The notes below the pieces were generated by a model. That model worked only from the letters and a program-made list of their open reading frames with translations, did no database searches and was not told the origin of the DNA. This document shows positions 10,800 through 23,972 of a stretch of DNA of 64,000 nt, piece by piece. The DNA comes from Paulownia fortunei. Its lineage: Eukaryota > Streptophyta > Magnoliopsida > Lamiales > Paulowniaceae. Within the stretch, counting starts at the first letter, position 1. Each line of letters starts with the position of its first letter. The DNA lies in the NCBI GenBank assembly GCA_019321725.1, contig CM033119.1, positions 2,567,865 through 2,631,864 of the forward strand, in the 5' to 3' direction. The position numbers and the translations under genes were made by a program.

Positions 10800-13700
10800 A
10801 TGCCACCAGCTATGGGGAGCAGCAATAATATTTCTAGTGATAATCCTCTCATGCCTTCACGTATATTGATTGTGTGTGATGCCACTAAAGATCGCAGTAA
10901 TCATGAGTTTAAGCATACCATTAATAATATCCGGATGCGGGGCGGCATCGTGCATCCAGGGGATACGATTATGGTGTTCGGAGTGCTGCATAGAGTCTTG
11001 CATCCCAGTAAGTCTACTTCTTTTCTGTTAAAGCTTTTCAAATAATCTTCATTTTTCAGCTTTTTGTTTTATGATGGTTGGAAATTGGATTTCATTCTTT
11101 ATTCTTGTTTTATTTAGATGACTTATTATAGTGGTTGTTCCTGATGGTGCATGCTATATAGTATTCTTAATGTCTTTGTTTAGTCAATGGGACAGAATCC
11201 AGTTGAAAGTTCTCTTTCATGTACAGCAGCTCGATTTTAATCAGAAAGCTTCCCGAGGTGCATTGAAATTAATTTTTTATTGTTATTCAGTGCATACAGA
11301 AATAAATATTAATAACCCTATGAAGTCTTCTCTGCAGTATGGTCTTGCAAGTTTGCATCCGGATACATTAATGTTTAGTTTGTACGTGATATAAAGTTGA
11401 GCATGAGCTTTGTTGCTTACAACAGGGGTCTGATTTGTCTCAATGTGATGTGATGTGCATTAAAAAAACCTTGTTATACTCTAACCCACAGGATTAGAAG
11501 CCCACTTTGATGAAATTCACTTTTGGTTCTTGGTTCATGTATAAATGTGATATCCCATATGTGTGGGATAGAGAATTCAGACTTGCTTGTAAGTGTGGTA
11601 ACTGGCTTTTATCCTAACTATTTTGGAAGATGCCAATGAGTTGCTGATGGAACTTATTGCTCAAGTCTTGCTTGTGGGACCCTCCCTTGTGGGTCTAAGC
11701 ATGACAAGTTGTATCAAACCTCTATACGAGGGCAGTATCAGTGTGGATTTCAATCAGAGGTGTGTTGACTGTGTAAGGAATTATGATGAGGACATCAAGA
11801 TTCCTATGACAGGTGGTTATGATATGCCACATTAGTGGAAGAATAGAATGTGAACTTATCATGACTCATTATGGTGGGCTTCTATTACAACTTAGGTTTA
11901 TCATTTTGGAGAAGCAAAGTGGATGTCAAGTTGCTGTTTTTGGATCCTGATGCCATGTTGTCAATTACTTGTGTGGGTATGGAAATTATAACCAATGTGT
12001 AAATATTTTTATTTTGTGAATGGAACAGGTAGATTGTGTTTATGCGTTGTACTCAGTGAATTCAATTTCCCACAATGCTATATATCTTTTACTCAATTAG
12101 GTTTAGGACCAATTTGGACTTGTGTAGATCCCATGTCTGTCAATGGTGGAAAATATATTCTAGAGGGAAATCAAGCTAGTATGAGAGATTGCCGATATAT
12201 TTCATGATTTATCACATGGAGTTTTAGTAAAATTGAAATCTATTTTAGGAAAGATTTTAATTGGATAGTTATGTCAAAATTTTATATATCCTATCAAAGC
12301 AGTAGGCTTTCTGAAAAATGGAGGGATTGTGCCGTCTATCTGTGTGCTTGGGTCTATCACAGGGCTACAAATATTTTGTTTAAGGTGTGTTTATTGGTAA
12401 GGCTTGTCAATTGCCGAGCTACAAATGTTTTGTTAAAGGTGTGTTTATTGGTAAGGCTTGTCAATTGCCTCTTGATAACATTCCGCACCACCTATTCAAG
12501 CAAATTTCTGTGATGCAGCACCAATTCTATCGCAGCGATATAAGAGATGTAACTTGTTCCTGATGTTCTAGTACTCCCTAATGATCAAAAACATAGTAAG
12601 ACTTAAGATGAAGATGACATAGGCATGAGAGTGATACTTGTCAGACAGCAATTGGAGTGTCCAAAAATTCAGAGGGAAAAGAAAAATTAGAATACATTCT
12701 CAGATACAGGAATTAGGAGGGTTCAACATGTTTTGGACATGGCAAGGTACTTTTTGAAATTTAATAAAGTTTGAGGGTTAGGAAGAAATAAAAATAAATA
12801 AATTATATAAAACTTCAAAAATAATAATTATGGACATTGTACTTGTGTTGCTACAGTCTCCTTTCTTCCATTGATTTTAATATTTATCTCTCATTGGTCT
12901 CTTTGCTCATTCTCCAAATATATATAGCCGCAGGCACTCAAGTCTTTTATATATTAATGTAATTATTGCTTCAAAGTATTTTAATTTGTGTGTATAAACA
13001 GGTGTCCTAGCTGCGTTCTGTCCTTCACTTTAAAATTGTTGTATCCTGTGTCAGTATCATGCATATTGATTTATGTTCAATATCCATGCATGATTCCTTT
13101 TTAAGGCTTATACTTCGAAAAGGTGTTCCAAATCCTACAATGTTAGGATTATGATCAGATAAGGTATTGGCAAAAACCAATATCCTCAATTTTCTATTAA
13201 TTTGATTAGTCATTTTTAGCCTTAATTGTGTTCTGTAATTCTTAATTCATTTATAATTGTTTCTGCGTAGTGGGTTATCAAATGGGAGTGGCTCCTGAGA
13301 ATTTCCTTGGAGCAACACATATCCGTGCGATGGAAGAAGAAGTCTCAAAAAAGGTTGATATGTATGTCAGCATGCTCCAGTACAGTGCTGAAGAATGCGA
13401 AGGAGAAGGGGTAATTTATAGACCTTTTTATGTTGCTCATTTGAACATCTAATCCTAGTGGCAAATAGTATATAAGGAAAAGTGTCATGGGATTTTTCTT
13501 TGCATTGAAAGTGCATCTGTTTCTTTTTCTTTGCCATGTAAACAATGCAAGAAATATGGGGAACGTTATTCGCAACATGAAAATGAAACTTCATCAGTCT
13601 TTGTCGTGTGTATGTTTGTTGGTTTTCTAAATAGACCTTTACATAACTTGAAATATTTTGCTTACAACATGTTTCTCATGCAACATGAGAATGTTCCCAT

Positions 13701-16700
13701 TGTGGCGAGCTCGTCAGAAATTTCATGAAAGCAAGTTGGTGAGACTCACTGTGCATATAATTGAGAAGGCAGTACTACCAATTCCTTAATCATTAATAAA
13801 TACTGTTTGATACCATGTTTTGAGTAGTATAACTTCACGACCAAGCTTAAAGTTAGGCCTAGCACTGAGAAGTCTTCCAGAGTCCTAAATCTTCTATTCC
13901 TTTATTTAACTGTCTCACACCCACTTTTGTTTGCGAAAACAGTTTTTTCGTATTACTCTCAGATTATCTCACAGATTTTGGTGAGAGTAGCATGATTTCT
14001 CTTCAAGAATTCAGATGCTTGATTATTTCTTTCATCACAACAAAGATTCTCCATATGCAGGTTGATATTGAAGTTAAGATTACGGCTGGAACTCCAATAA
14101 GGAAGGTTGTTATACAAGAAGTTGCAACTTCTAATGCGGCATGGGTTATACTTGATAGGTAGCATTTGATATTGATATTCGTCAATCAAATTTTGGACTA
14201 CTTTATTCATATGCCATTTTGTTTGGAGGAGGGAATTATATTCTGTGTTTCTTTTTCAAGAAACTCTCAGCTTTTATTGGTTTCTTTAATAACAAAGATA
14301 GAAAAAGGAAATTGATTGACTAGAACTACAAATGAGCAGAAGTTGCGTTTCAAAATGATCAGGAGAATTTGCAATGATTTATTTTACTTGTATATAAAAT
14401 GAGGCATATCATTTTCTTGAAAATGGTTTATCTGTAAATTTAAGATTGATGACAAAATCCCTAACATCCCTATTATATAACAATCAGTTGTTTAGTTATC
14501 AAATATACGCAATCAAAAACTGCAATTTTTGGTACTTCTCCTCCTCCCCTCTCTTTCTCCGTCTCTCTCCACCCTACTTCATACCGATGCATATCAACAA
14601 ATAACTTGAAATGAGAATCAGTAGTAGTTGAATATAATATCCATCCATTAAAACTTATCTCAACTTCCATACACATATTTTTTCTATAAAGTTCATGTTG
14701 ATGTTCAGGTGCCTGAATAATTCTAAGTGTTGATACTTAAAAGATATTTCTTACTATGTAAAATCCATATTTGATGATATTTCTTCTTTCCTTTGTGACT
14801 CCTCTAGATGATTTATTAACAAGTTACACATGATGCATGAATCTGGTTACTGTCTTTTTGTGAGAAACTGTGGCTTTATTTGAGAGACTGTCCTTTTTAG
14901 CAAAATTTTGGAATATTGAAATTCAACTTGTGTGTGTAGGATATGATTCTCGATGTGAAGAATTGTTTGGATGATTAATTGTGTAGCATTTGAAAATTTC
15001 AGTATCTCTACATTTGCATACAAAATTTGTGCACATGTTAGTTTTTGTTCAAAGTTCTTCACATTGCGTTTAGCCTACTTTTTATCCAAAAATACACAAT
15101 TATAATGTCTTGAACAGTGGTAAAATAACTTGATCCTTCCATGTTTTCCATCTCGAAATTTATTGCCAATCCCTTATGCCCTAGGTTTGAAAATAGTACT
15201 ACGATTTCTTAGAGGCAGATGAGATAAAACACTATTGGCATCCTTAAGGATTGCATGTTTGTCAATTGAAAATAAATAAACTGCAGTATAATATATTAGT
15301 CTATGCAAGACCAGTTATATTTTCTTCAATCACAGTCCCAATGTCTTAACAAATAGCAAGGACTAACTTTACAGGTTTTAAATCAACAACGTGCTTTAAT
15401 GACATTTTCATGAGTTAATTCTGAACTCCTGTAACTGCATATGGATGGGTCTAAATGTCAAAATGTATATTGTGGTATTCTTCAGTTACTCCTTTATTTT
15501 ACAAGGATAGCTGATAAATTTACAATGACAGGCATCTAAGAAGGGAATTGAGGTTCTACCTTAAACACATTCATTGCAAGGTTGCACTAGTACTTGATAA
15601 CTTGTCGCTGGACATTTTGAGACCTTTTTATTCTAATAAGGAAACCGATTATATGGAAGATAAGCAGTTTTACTCACTTTCCAAGCCTGTCCCACTACCA
15701 TCAGTAAGTGATAATGAGAACAACGAGCAGTCAGTCGTTACCATCAGCAACCATGGATCTATGAATTCCACGGAGACCTCTGATATGGGGAAAATCAGCT
15801 TACTATCATCATCAACATCCAACTCCAAGGAGCAAAGCTTTTCCTCACAAGATGAATTTGGGTCAAATCCTAAGCAACAGGAATCAGGTTAGAAAAGTTA
15901 TATATATTTCAAGATATCGAACTTTTAGTTATGACAAAGACATCATATTCCCGTGATACAGTCCTTGTGTTTAAAGAGTACTTATCAGCTAAACCATCTT
16001 TTGAATTCAACGGCCTACATTCACGCTAGCCTTTTTTGTCATTGGGCACTTGAAGGATTCAATTAACTTTTGCTATGATTTCTTTATTCTTTTTTTCCTT
16101 TTCTCTTTTTGAATGGAAGAGAACTTATTTTTTACAACTATTTCACCTTGGACAACAGTAACATGTTACAAATATTTGTATGTTTTCTTGGTAAAACAAA
16201 GTAACAGCATTTCCTATAATATTTACAACTGAAGAAAAAGGTCAGGCAGTACCTTGATTTTTTGAAAAGAAAACTGAAGAGGTAGAGCCTTGGAGTTTCT
16301 TGTTCTGAAGTTTGGGCTGATTTTTCTCTTCATCTGATACCATTTAACTGAAAGGGATGCTGGTCTTATATTCCTCCTATTATATCCCCATTTTATTTGC
16401 ATAAGATTTTATGGCTTAAGTAGCTGAGAGGATGAACATCTGCATAAGAAATATATATCTGTGATTGTAATGAATAATGTCCACAGGTAACCATGCTAAA
16501 GGGGGTATTAAATATTATGTTTCTCCCCCAGTGATGCCAAAGCAACGAAGAAAGCCCAGTCGGCGTACATCCTCTGATGTACCTGTTCTATGTATTGGTT
16601 GTGGATTGAAGACAGAGCTGGACTCAATGAGATATACTTATTCTGAGATTCAGCTTGCAACAGATGATTTTTCATCTGATAATTTACTAGGAGAAGGTGG

Positions 16701-19548
16701 ATATGGTCTTGTATATAAAGGTCAACTTAAGGATGGGCAGCTTATTGCTGCAAAGGTGCGAAAGGAAGCAAGTACACAAGGGTTTGCGGAATTCCATTCT
16801 GAAGTATTTGTCTTAAGCTTTGCACGGCACAAGAACATTGTGATGCTTCTTGGTTATTGTTGCAAGGAAAACCTTAATATCTTGGTGTATGAGTATATCT
16901 GCAATAAATCACTTGAATGGCATCTATTCGGTGAGTAGATGAAGTACATGTGGAAAATTCTGAAGCCACCTGTTTGCTCTCTCTAACTCTATCTATCTAT
17001 GTCTCTTTTCTCTCTCTCCACATTCATGTTCAATGATTTCGTGGATATTGACAGATAATACCAGTCATGTTCTCGAATGGCACCGAAGACATGCTATTGC
17101 CGTTGGAACTGCCAAAGGGTTGCGCTTTTTACATGAAGAGTGTCGGGGAAGTCCTATCATTCATCGGGACACGCGACCAAGCAATATATTGCTGACACAT
17201 GACTTTGTTCCCATGGTAAAATTCTTAGACCATATATTTTTGTCCAATGTTAGTGAATGTCATAATTAGTCTATAGTAATCTTTCAGCGATGGAGGATGC
17301 ATAAAATTGTAGAGGAAAATATGTTCGTCATGTTCTTCAGAGTTTCATAGCTCTGGTCAACTTGACCAATTTTAAAAGCAATTACTTCAATGTTAGGAAA
17401 TAAAACTTGGATAACTAGTGGGAAGTTTAATACGAAATTTACCAATTCTTAATTTTTCTCAAAACAAAGTGGATTATAATTAGTTAAAACTAACAATTTG
17501 TGGTCAAATTAACCAAAAACTTTACTACAAACTATGTGAGAGAGGGATTAGTTAATTTTTATATATCTTCCTTCTTATGTGTTCTGAATTAGGAAAGCAG
17601 ACCATGTCTTCTACTGCGTGTAGTTGCTCTGCGGAACCAATTATCGATATCAGCAGTTGCAGTTAATAAAGCTGCACTGGCAATTTCTACTTGTAGATGC
17701 AGACAGATGGTTGATAAAGAGAGTTCTAGAATACTACTAGTACATAAATTTTATCACTCTGTCAAAAGTTGCCACTCTCAGCTGTGGTTCTTGATTCATT
17801 GTTAGTGCTATTTGGTTCTAGGGTCCTCCCACATACCAGTTGCTTCTCCGTGGTTTTCCAACTTCACCCTTCAATAATTAACATTATTTAAATACCAAGG
17901 TTGATAGGCTTAAGCTTGAATAGTGAAAGTGATAAATAAACAATAAAGCGTCTGCCCTGCGTTTATGGCTGAAAAACCAAAAAGGTGGTCCTCCCTAAAT
18001 TTACTTCAATTTCTTTATTGGCTTCCAAGGTTTCCAAGATAGACCAAATAATGAGAGGTGTCAAACCTTGTTACAGAAGATTAAAGTCCCTTAATTTTAT
18101 CCCTCCTTTTTACTGCCTGGAATACCATCAGCCCCTACATATGTCTAAGATCTATGTTGGCTGGAACCATTTTCACACGGATTTCTCAAAGGTTAATATC
18201 TTTTTCTGCTTATCATTATATGAGATATGGGTGTATAGGCTCTTCTCAAAGAAATATCATTATTGGACATAATTTTGACGTTAAAATGTGTCTTCAGTCT
18301 CTAATTCTATTGCTTGTCTTCATAAATAGCTGGGGGATTTTGGCCTTGCAAAGTGGAAGACAGATGAGGATGAAATACAGACAAGAATTCTAGGCACTCT
18401 TGGGTGAGTGAATGAGTTAAACCTTATATTGAAATCATGGGAGCTTAGTTGTCTACTGCATGCATATATCCTTAAATCACATGAGGTTGAGGTTTCTTGC
18501 CTTGTTTAGATATCTTGCACCGGAGTATGCAGAGAATGGCATTGTTTCTGTACGAACAGATGTTTATGCATTTGGCATTGTTCTGATACAATTGATATCT
18601 GGACGCAAGGCAGTGGATATCAAAAGAGAAGGCCAACAATCATCTCTTAGACAGTGGGTATGTTGTCAGACCATATTTTTGAGTCTTATTACCAGAGAAT
18701 TGGCATATTCATCTTCTTCAGTTTCTCTTAAGTAACATAACATATCCAGTTTTTCTAAAGTTACATAGTTATTATTTCTGTAAAATACCTTCCATTGGTT
18801 AATTGCCAATCATTCCCGAAGGGAAGCCTTTTATCTGAGACTTCTATCATGGTATTTCAGGCATTACCTCTGATTGAGACGCTTGCATTACATGAGCTTG
18901 CCGATCCCCGTCTTGGTGAATCATACAACACATATGAACTGTACCACATGGCTAGAACAGCATATTTATGTGTCCAAACTGAACCTGAGAGGAGACCATC
19001 AATGGCAGAGGTGAATATCTTTTGGTACTTTCATGGAAAGAAAAGTTTTTTCCCCTTAAATTACATATTGTTCTGTCTCGTTACTCGATAAAAGATCAAA
19101 ATCATTCAATGACTTCTGTTATCTTCTGCATCATATATTGTTTGCACAAGGTTCTTTGATCATGCATTGTTTTCACAAATTGCATCTACCTGGCTCTCTT
19201 TCTTTTTATCTGTATAATACAGATTTTTGTCCTGAATAAACTTCTGATCAAATTTCGTCTGATTATAACCATTGAACTGTCAATTTGATAGCTTCAATTC
19301 TTTCAGTCATTTCATTTTGCAAACTATATGTTGTCTGCGTATGCAACAAGCAAAAATTATTTTACTTGTCTGTTTATGTAATATCCTTGTACCGGGTCAC
19401 TTTTGTTTCTCTACGAACTCTTCCAATCTGTCATGCTACCTTCATTTACGAACCTTGGCAATGTCTACAGGTGCTGCGCTTTCTTGAGGGCGAAAATGAT
19501 CATTTTCAGCACTTGACAGAGCAATTTATACCTCATTATAGTAAATAA
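10800..19548 (+). CDS. USP-domain receptor-like cytoplasmic kinase (PERK-like, 'inactive kinase SELMODRAFT_444075' type)
   Basis: Ten exons join in phase to 618 codons: 10800-11007, 13271-13410, 14061-14158, 15532-15887, 16487-16930, 17055-17215, 18330-18403, 18510-18657, 18861-19010 and 19471-19548. Residues ~17-185 look like the adenine-nucleotide alpha-hydrolase/USP fold typical of this family (RILIVCDATKDRSNHEF, VALVLDNLS). A Ser-rich linker follows. The kinase domain has GEGGYGLVYKG (336-346), Lys357, a probable alpha-C Glu373, HRD (452-454), DFG (472-474) and APE (497-499). The catalytic loop is HRDTRPSN, with Arg where active kinases usually have Lys, a mark of this group, so activity is uncertain. 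There is no signal peptide or membrane segment, so it should be cytoplasmic. Start: first ATG in frame with the USP domain; a second ATG lies four codons on. An AATAAA follows at 19785. The substrate is unknown. Confidence 0.88.
11546..11880 (+). mobile_element. possible LTR/TRIM-like fragment in intron 1 of the right kinase gene
   Basis: The stretch starts with TGTGATATCCCATATGTG and continues with GGGATAGAGAA and CTTGCTTGTAAGTGTGG. This order resembles the start of plant TRIM or small LTR elements (TGTGATRTCCCACAT, then a CTTATAAGTGTGG-type block). No second LTR, primer-binding site or target duplication could be fixed and the right boundary is a guess. If correct, it is a solo LTR or degraded fragment within the 2.26-kb first intron. 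Confidence 0.35.
12364..12468. repeat. two-copy 54-bp tandem repeat
   Basis: GCTACAAATATTTTGTTTAA at 12364 recurs as GCTACAAATGTTTTGTTAAA at 12418. Both are followed by an identical block ending GGCTTGTCAATTGCC. It lies in intron 1 of the right kinase gene. Confidence 0.85.
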
Positions 19549-19784
19549 CAAGATTGACGACAAGTGCTGTACCTCTACGCCACCAGCGCAGCTCATGCTC
19601 ACCCTTTTTGTATATGGTTATAAGTATCTTAAATGTAGGCTTAAACCCCAACATCATGCTGCTGGTTATAGCTATTTGGGGCACTTTCCTTTTCTATGCT
19701 TTATACTATTTACACAAACTTGTTATGATAGAAGCAACATTTTCAAGTAAAATGTTGCAACACTTGCTGCTCTATAATCCTATT

Positions 19785-19790
19785 AATAAA
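19785..19790 (+). terminator. candidate polyadenylation signal of the right kinase gene
   Basis: An AATAAA hexamer lies 237 bp after the stop codon, within a normal 3' UTR distance for a plant gene. The assignment rests on sequence and spacing only. Confidence 0.4.
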
Positions 19791-19968
19791 AGCCAAAAAG
19801 GAATTACTATGCACATTAAGTTTTTCATGAGATGTGCTGATTTGATCTGCTAATCTTGTTCTGTTTCAATAGACTTGCTGTATATAAGTACTTCTTGTAG
19901 CCTACTTTGATTGTTTAACATGATTTGGTGAAATCAGATGGTCCAAATTCGACGTAATCTATTTTCTC

Positions 19969-20001
<33 letters not shown>

Positions 20002-23000
20002 TCTTTGTTATTTGAAAGTGAAAAACCAGATTAAGCTTGATGCCTGGCAACTTCTATGAATTGTTATGTGCTTTTGAAGTCCATTGCATTTTGTAACATA
20101 TGCTAAGTGACTCTTTCTTGAACAAGATTGTCTTCCCTGGTTTGTCTTAAAAGCTCTAGAACTTGTGGAACTTATATACTTTAGATCTTATTTTCAGATC
20201 CCAAGTTGTTTGGATGAAATAAGCGCCAAGGGTTTAGAAGATAATTTTTAGTTAGTCAGAATAATAAATTAAACGGTGAATTAGGTATGTTTATTAAATT
20301 TTAAAGTTAAGTTGGGGTTATTTTATTTTTTTAGGGAACTTATAAGCTCTTAATTTATTATTTTGATAGCTTATAAATTCTTATTCAATAAATTTTATCA
20401 AACACTCGTGCACAAGAAAAATCTTAGTGTTATTGAATTATTTGGGACAAGCATGATGGGCAAGCAATGGTTGACCATAGCAATACCTATGTAACAGTGT
20501 TGGCCACAAGATGAGACTTTTAGTTCCCTAGAAATTCAGTATATAGGTTTCTTGGTGTTAAATTTTTTCTTTTTTTTTATTTCTGCTCACAAACTTCAAT
20601 TTTATTTAGAATATTATTTTTTAAAAAATAATTGAGAACTTAAAAATTGAAATTTTTATCACTCTCTTGCTTTCATTTTTTGTGATATTCTATCCTAGAA
20701 GAACTCAAAATTTTGATTATTCAATTTATCAGTCGAAAAAATAAACAAAAATTAGTTTTTATTAGTATTCGCTGATTTTTTTTATTTTTTTCTCTTTAAA
20801 TCGAAATTGACAATATTAAAAATCCAAAATATGATTAATTTCTATTGAGCTGATTTAGTTCTCTAGGTGTTATATGCACATCGCATTTTCTTTGCCAATA
20901 ATTATAACAATGAAATTAAACTAGAAATGAATGGATCTCATACACACTCCAAAATATGGGGAACAAGAATTAGAGGGAGACTGCATGTAGAAATGACAAT
21001 GAAAAAATATATTGTTTTCTTTTCCTTTTAAAAAAAAAAGGACTTTGTATAAATTACTGTAGATTGTGGCTAACTGTGCCAGCATATATATTAAGAATTA
21101 AAGTTAGTCAAAACTTGGGGAGCCCCAATGAAAATAACTTCAAGTGATGAAATATTGGAATCATAATGGCTTTTGTATCAATATATTTGTGAAAATGTTT
21201 GTAAAGAATACATGGGAAGAGGTGTAGGAAAAGAATTTTTTATTTTTGTTTGAGAATGAAAATGTATTTGAATGAGTTATTTTTAAAAAAATGATTTTGT
21301 TTGGTTATATTTTCGAATAATGTCAAATTTAATATCATTTGTCACTTTAAATGAGATCCATTTAATATTAGTGATGCGCAATACTTGAATTAGATTATGT
21401 GTTTATAGTATAAAATCTTATAATGATATATGAATGGCATGTAAAATAATTATTTAAACTGTGTTGTAATAGTTTATTAATTACTGTTTCAAATTTATCA
21501 CTCTTGTTTTTGCAGAGAGACATCTCAAAATAAGACTTTATTTTTTATGATAAAAAAATATTTTTAAAAGTGTTATTTTATTTAAAATCATGATTTGATA
21601 TAATTAATTCTTAAGAATTATTTTTAAGATACTAATGTAAATTATAATATTTTTTTTAACTCTAAAACTCCATATTCAAGCAAATGGGAGTTTTAATTTT
21701 GAGATGAAGGAATATATTTTATATTGAAAAGAAAAAAAAAATAATATGGGGTAGGTAGGGGAAATAATTATGAAGAAAGAGAATTGCAATTCCTTCGCTC
21801 TGGCATTATCACCAACCTTTGTGTACTGGAGAATGAGATACTTAGAGAATTATTGTTTGGTATATCATTTCTAAAAAATCATATCTATGAGAAAAGTGAG
21901 ATAAAATAGTTTTGAGAAAGGAAAATAATTTATGAAAATATTTTCGGATGAAGGATAAAAGTATAATATTTACAATTAATGTGATGTGTGTTTAGATATA
22001 TAGATATATTTTTGGAAAGTGAAAAAATGTATTGTGAATTTTTTTTTGAAAGAAGTCCACGAACAAATATATATTTGTGAAAAAAAAAATGTATCTTTAG
22101 ATGGATTTCTTTAAAATAATTTCATAAGCAATCACTCCTCTAGAGAATTGATTTGAATTTGTAGATAGTATATCTAATTTTGTTGATTACATAAAATTAT
22201 ATATCTATATATATGTGTAATATATTTCCTTCCTCCAATTTTTATTGATTTTGACATGACACGGGATTTTAAGCAAACATTATGAAGTAAAATTTTGTGT
22301 ATATTTACATTATTATCTTATGAAAGTGATAGTTGAAATTTAATGATGCCATATCATAACTCACGGTGAAAGACTAACTTTAAGAAAAAAAATCTATTTT
22401 AGGAAAAAAATCCCTTATTTTAAAATGTTTTAGAAAGAAAATGAAAATGAAAATTTAAAACAGAAGTATCATATTTAGAGATTTCGAGGGGATATAGTAG
22501 AACTTTTACATTTTTCCCCGAGGGGGGTGGGTGGGTGTTGTTTAGGTAATGCAAAATATTTTATGGGGTCTTAGTGAAATCCCAAATATAAGTTGAGCAA
22601 CACAAGAATTTTTCTGATGGGAGAGAGCTGTGGCTGATAATCTAACATCGATTTTTATGGATAAAACATAGCATTATTACATATAAATAGACTTCTTCCA
22701 TCTAGAGCAAAATTTCTATCTCCACCCCAATCCCACTATTCTTACAAATCTTGGTCTAATGTACAAAAATGGCAATGGGGGTGTGACTCTTGACATAACA
22801 ATTCACAAGTTTCAGTCCATCCTAAATAGTCCATTTGCTATGTCCTACTACATTTTGGATAAATGCACAAAGGTTCTCTTCCTTAATTTGTCATCCAATC
22901 TATACAATTGTCACATTAAGGTAGCTCCTACATACACTTATACCAAATATATAGATTTTAATTAATTAAGTTTTATAAGGTCGGTCAAATGCATGCTATA

Positions 23001-23941
23001 TCCGATGGAATGTACACCAGGTGAAGATCCACCTTTCATTCACACATATCTATATAGGTGTGTATATTTTTATATATAAATGAAAACCGAATGTTACACT
23101 CAATATACTTCATCGAATATAACATCTAAGAGACGTATAAAGTCTTGCAAATGATAGAGAGTCGGGTAAAATCAACTTGCATCAAAATTCGTCATTGTCA
23201 AGTCTTGTTAAATATGACCTTCAATTAGCAACCATGCCTTGAAAGCTAAGTAGCCTATATCAAAGAGAAAATGTACAAATCTAACTAGACAAGTTCTTTC
23301 ATCTTTTTTTTGTAGTGTTTTAACTTTCAACAAGTGGAAAATATTCAGGCAATCATGAAGATGTTATCACTACCAAAATTCCATTATCTTGGCATGGTCC
23401 CAATCTGCATCATTTATGATGAATCTGATATGTTGCTAATAATCTATTATTATACTAGCATAAAGGTTTTGAACAGACTACGAACAACACACCATATTCA
23501 TTCAAGAATTTATGCATTATGTTCGTATCAAATACATAATTTTTTTTTTCTTTTTGAATCATGCAAGTGGATGAAAGTGAGAAAAAAAGGCACTTTGTTA
23601 GTATAGCTTGTCTCTATTTTTGCTGCCAATTTGTAGATGCATAAGAATGAAACATTGTCACAGAAAGAGGAGCTGACAGTGATGAGTCAATAAGAAAGTT
23701 ATGAAAAGGATTCAGCGCAGGGCAGAAGCTTAGATTCTAAGTAAATTCCATAATCTTGTGGGCATGCCAATTTGTGGTGAATGGTTGTGGTTGAGGTTGA
23801 GGTTGAGGTTGAGGTCCACCCCCCTTGCAAATGGGAAAAAGGATAATGTGGAATATATTGCCCTATTGGCTACTGGTTTTGCTTTGCATCTTCTACAGTG
23901 AGTCATCTGGGAATGTTTTCTGGGGGAGGTCTTGTGTGTGT

Positions 23942-23972
23942 GGGTGGGTGTGGGTGTGGGTGTGGGTGTGGG
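23942..23972 (+). repeat. GGG-TGT array with G-quadruplex potential
   Basis: Six GGG runs lie 1-3 bases apart in a (GTGTGG)n-type array on the plus strand. A short (GAGGTT)n array lies about 130 bp upstream, near 23790-23815. Four or more G3 runs with loops of 1-3 bases fit the standard quadruplex pattern. It is intergenic and no function is implied. Confidence 0.75.

Noticed and set aside
11623..11835. 70-codon frame in intron 1 of the kinase
   Set aside because: It overlaps the LTR-like fragment, resembles no protein I know and has no splice link to the gene.
23640..23720. A possible microRNA precursor with CTGACAGTGATGAGTCA
   Set aside because: It only loosely recalls miR156-type sequence and I could not find a complementary arm nearby.
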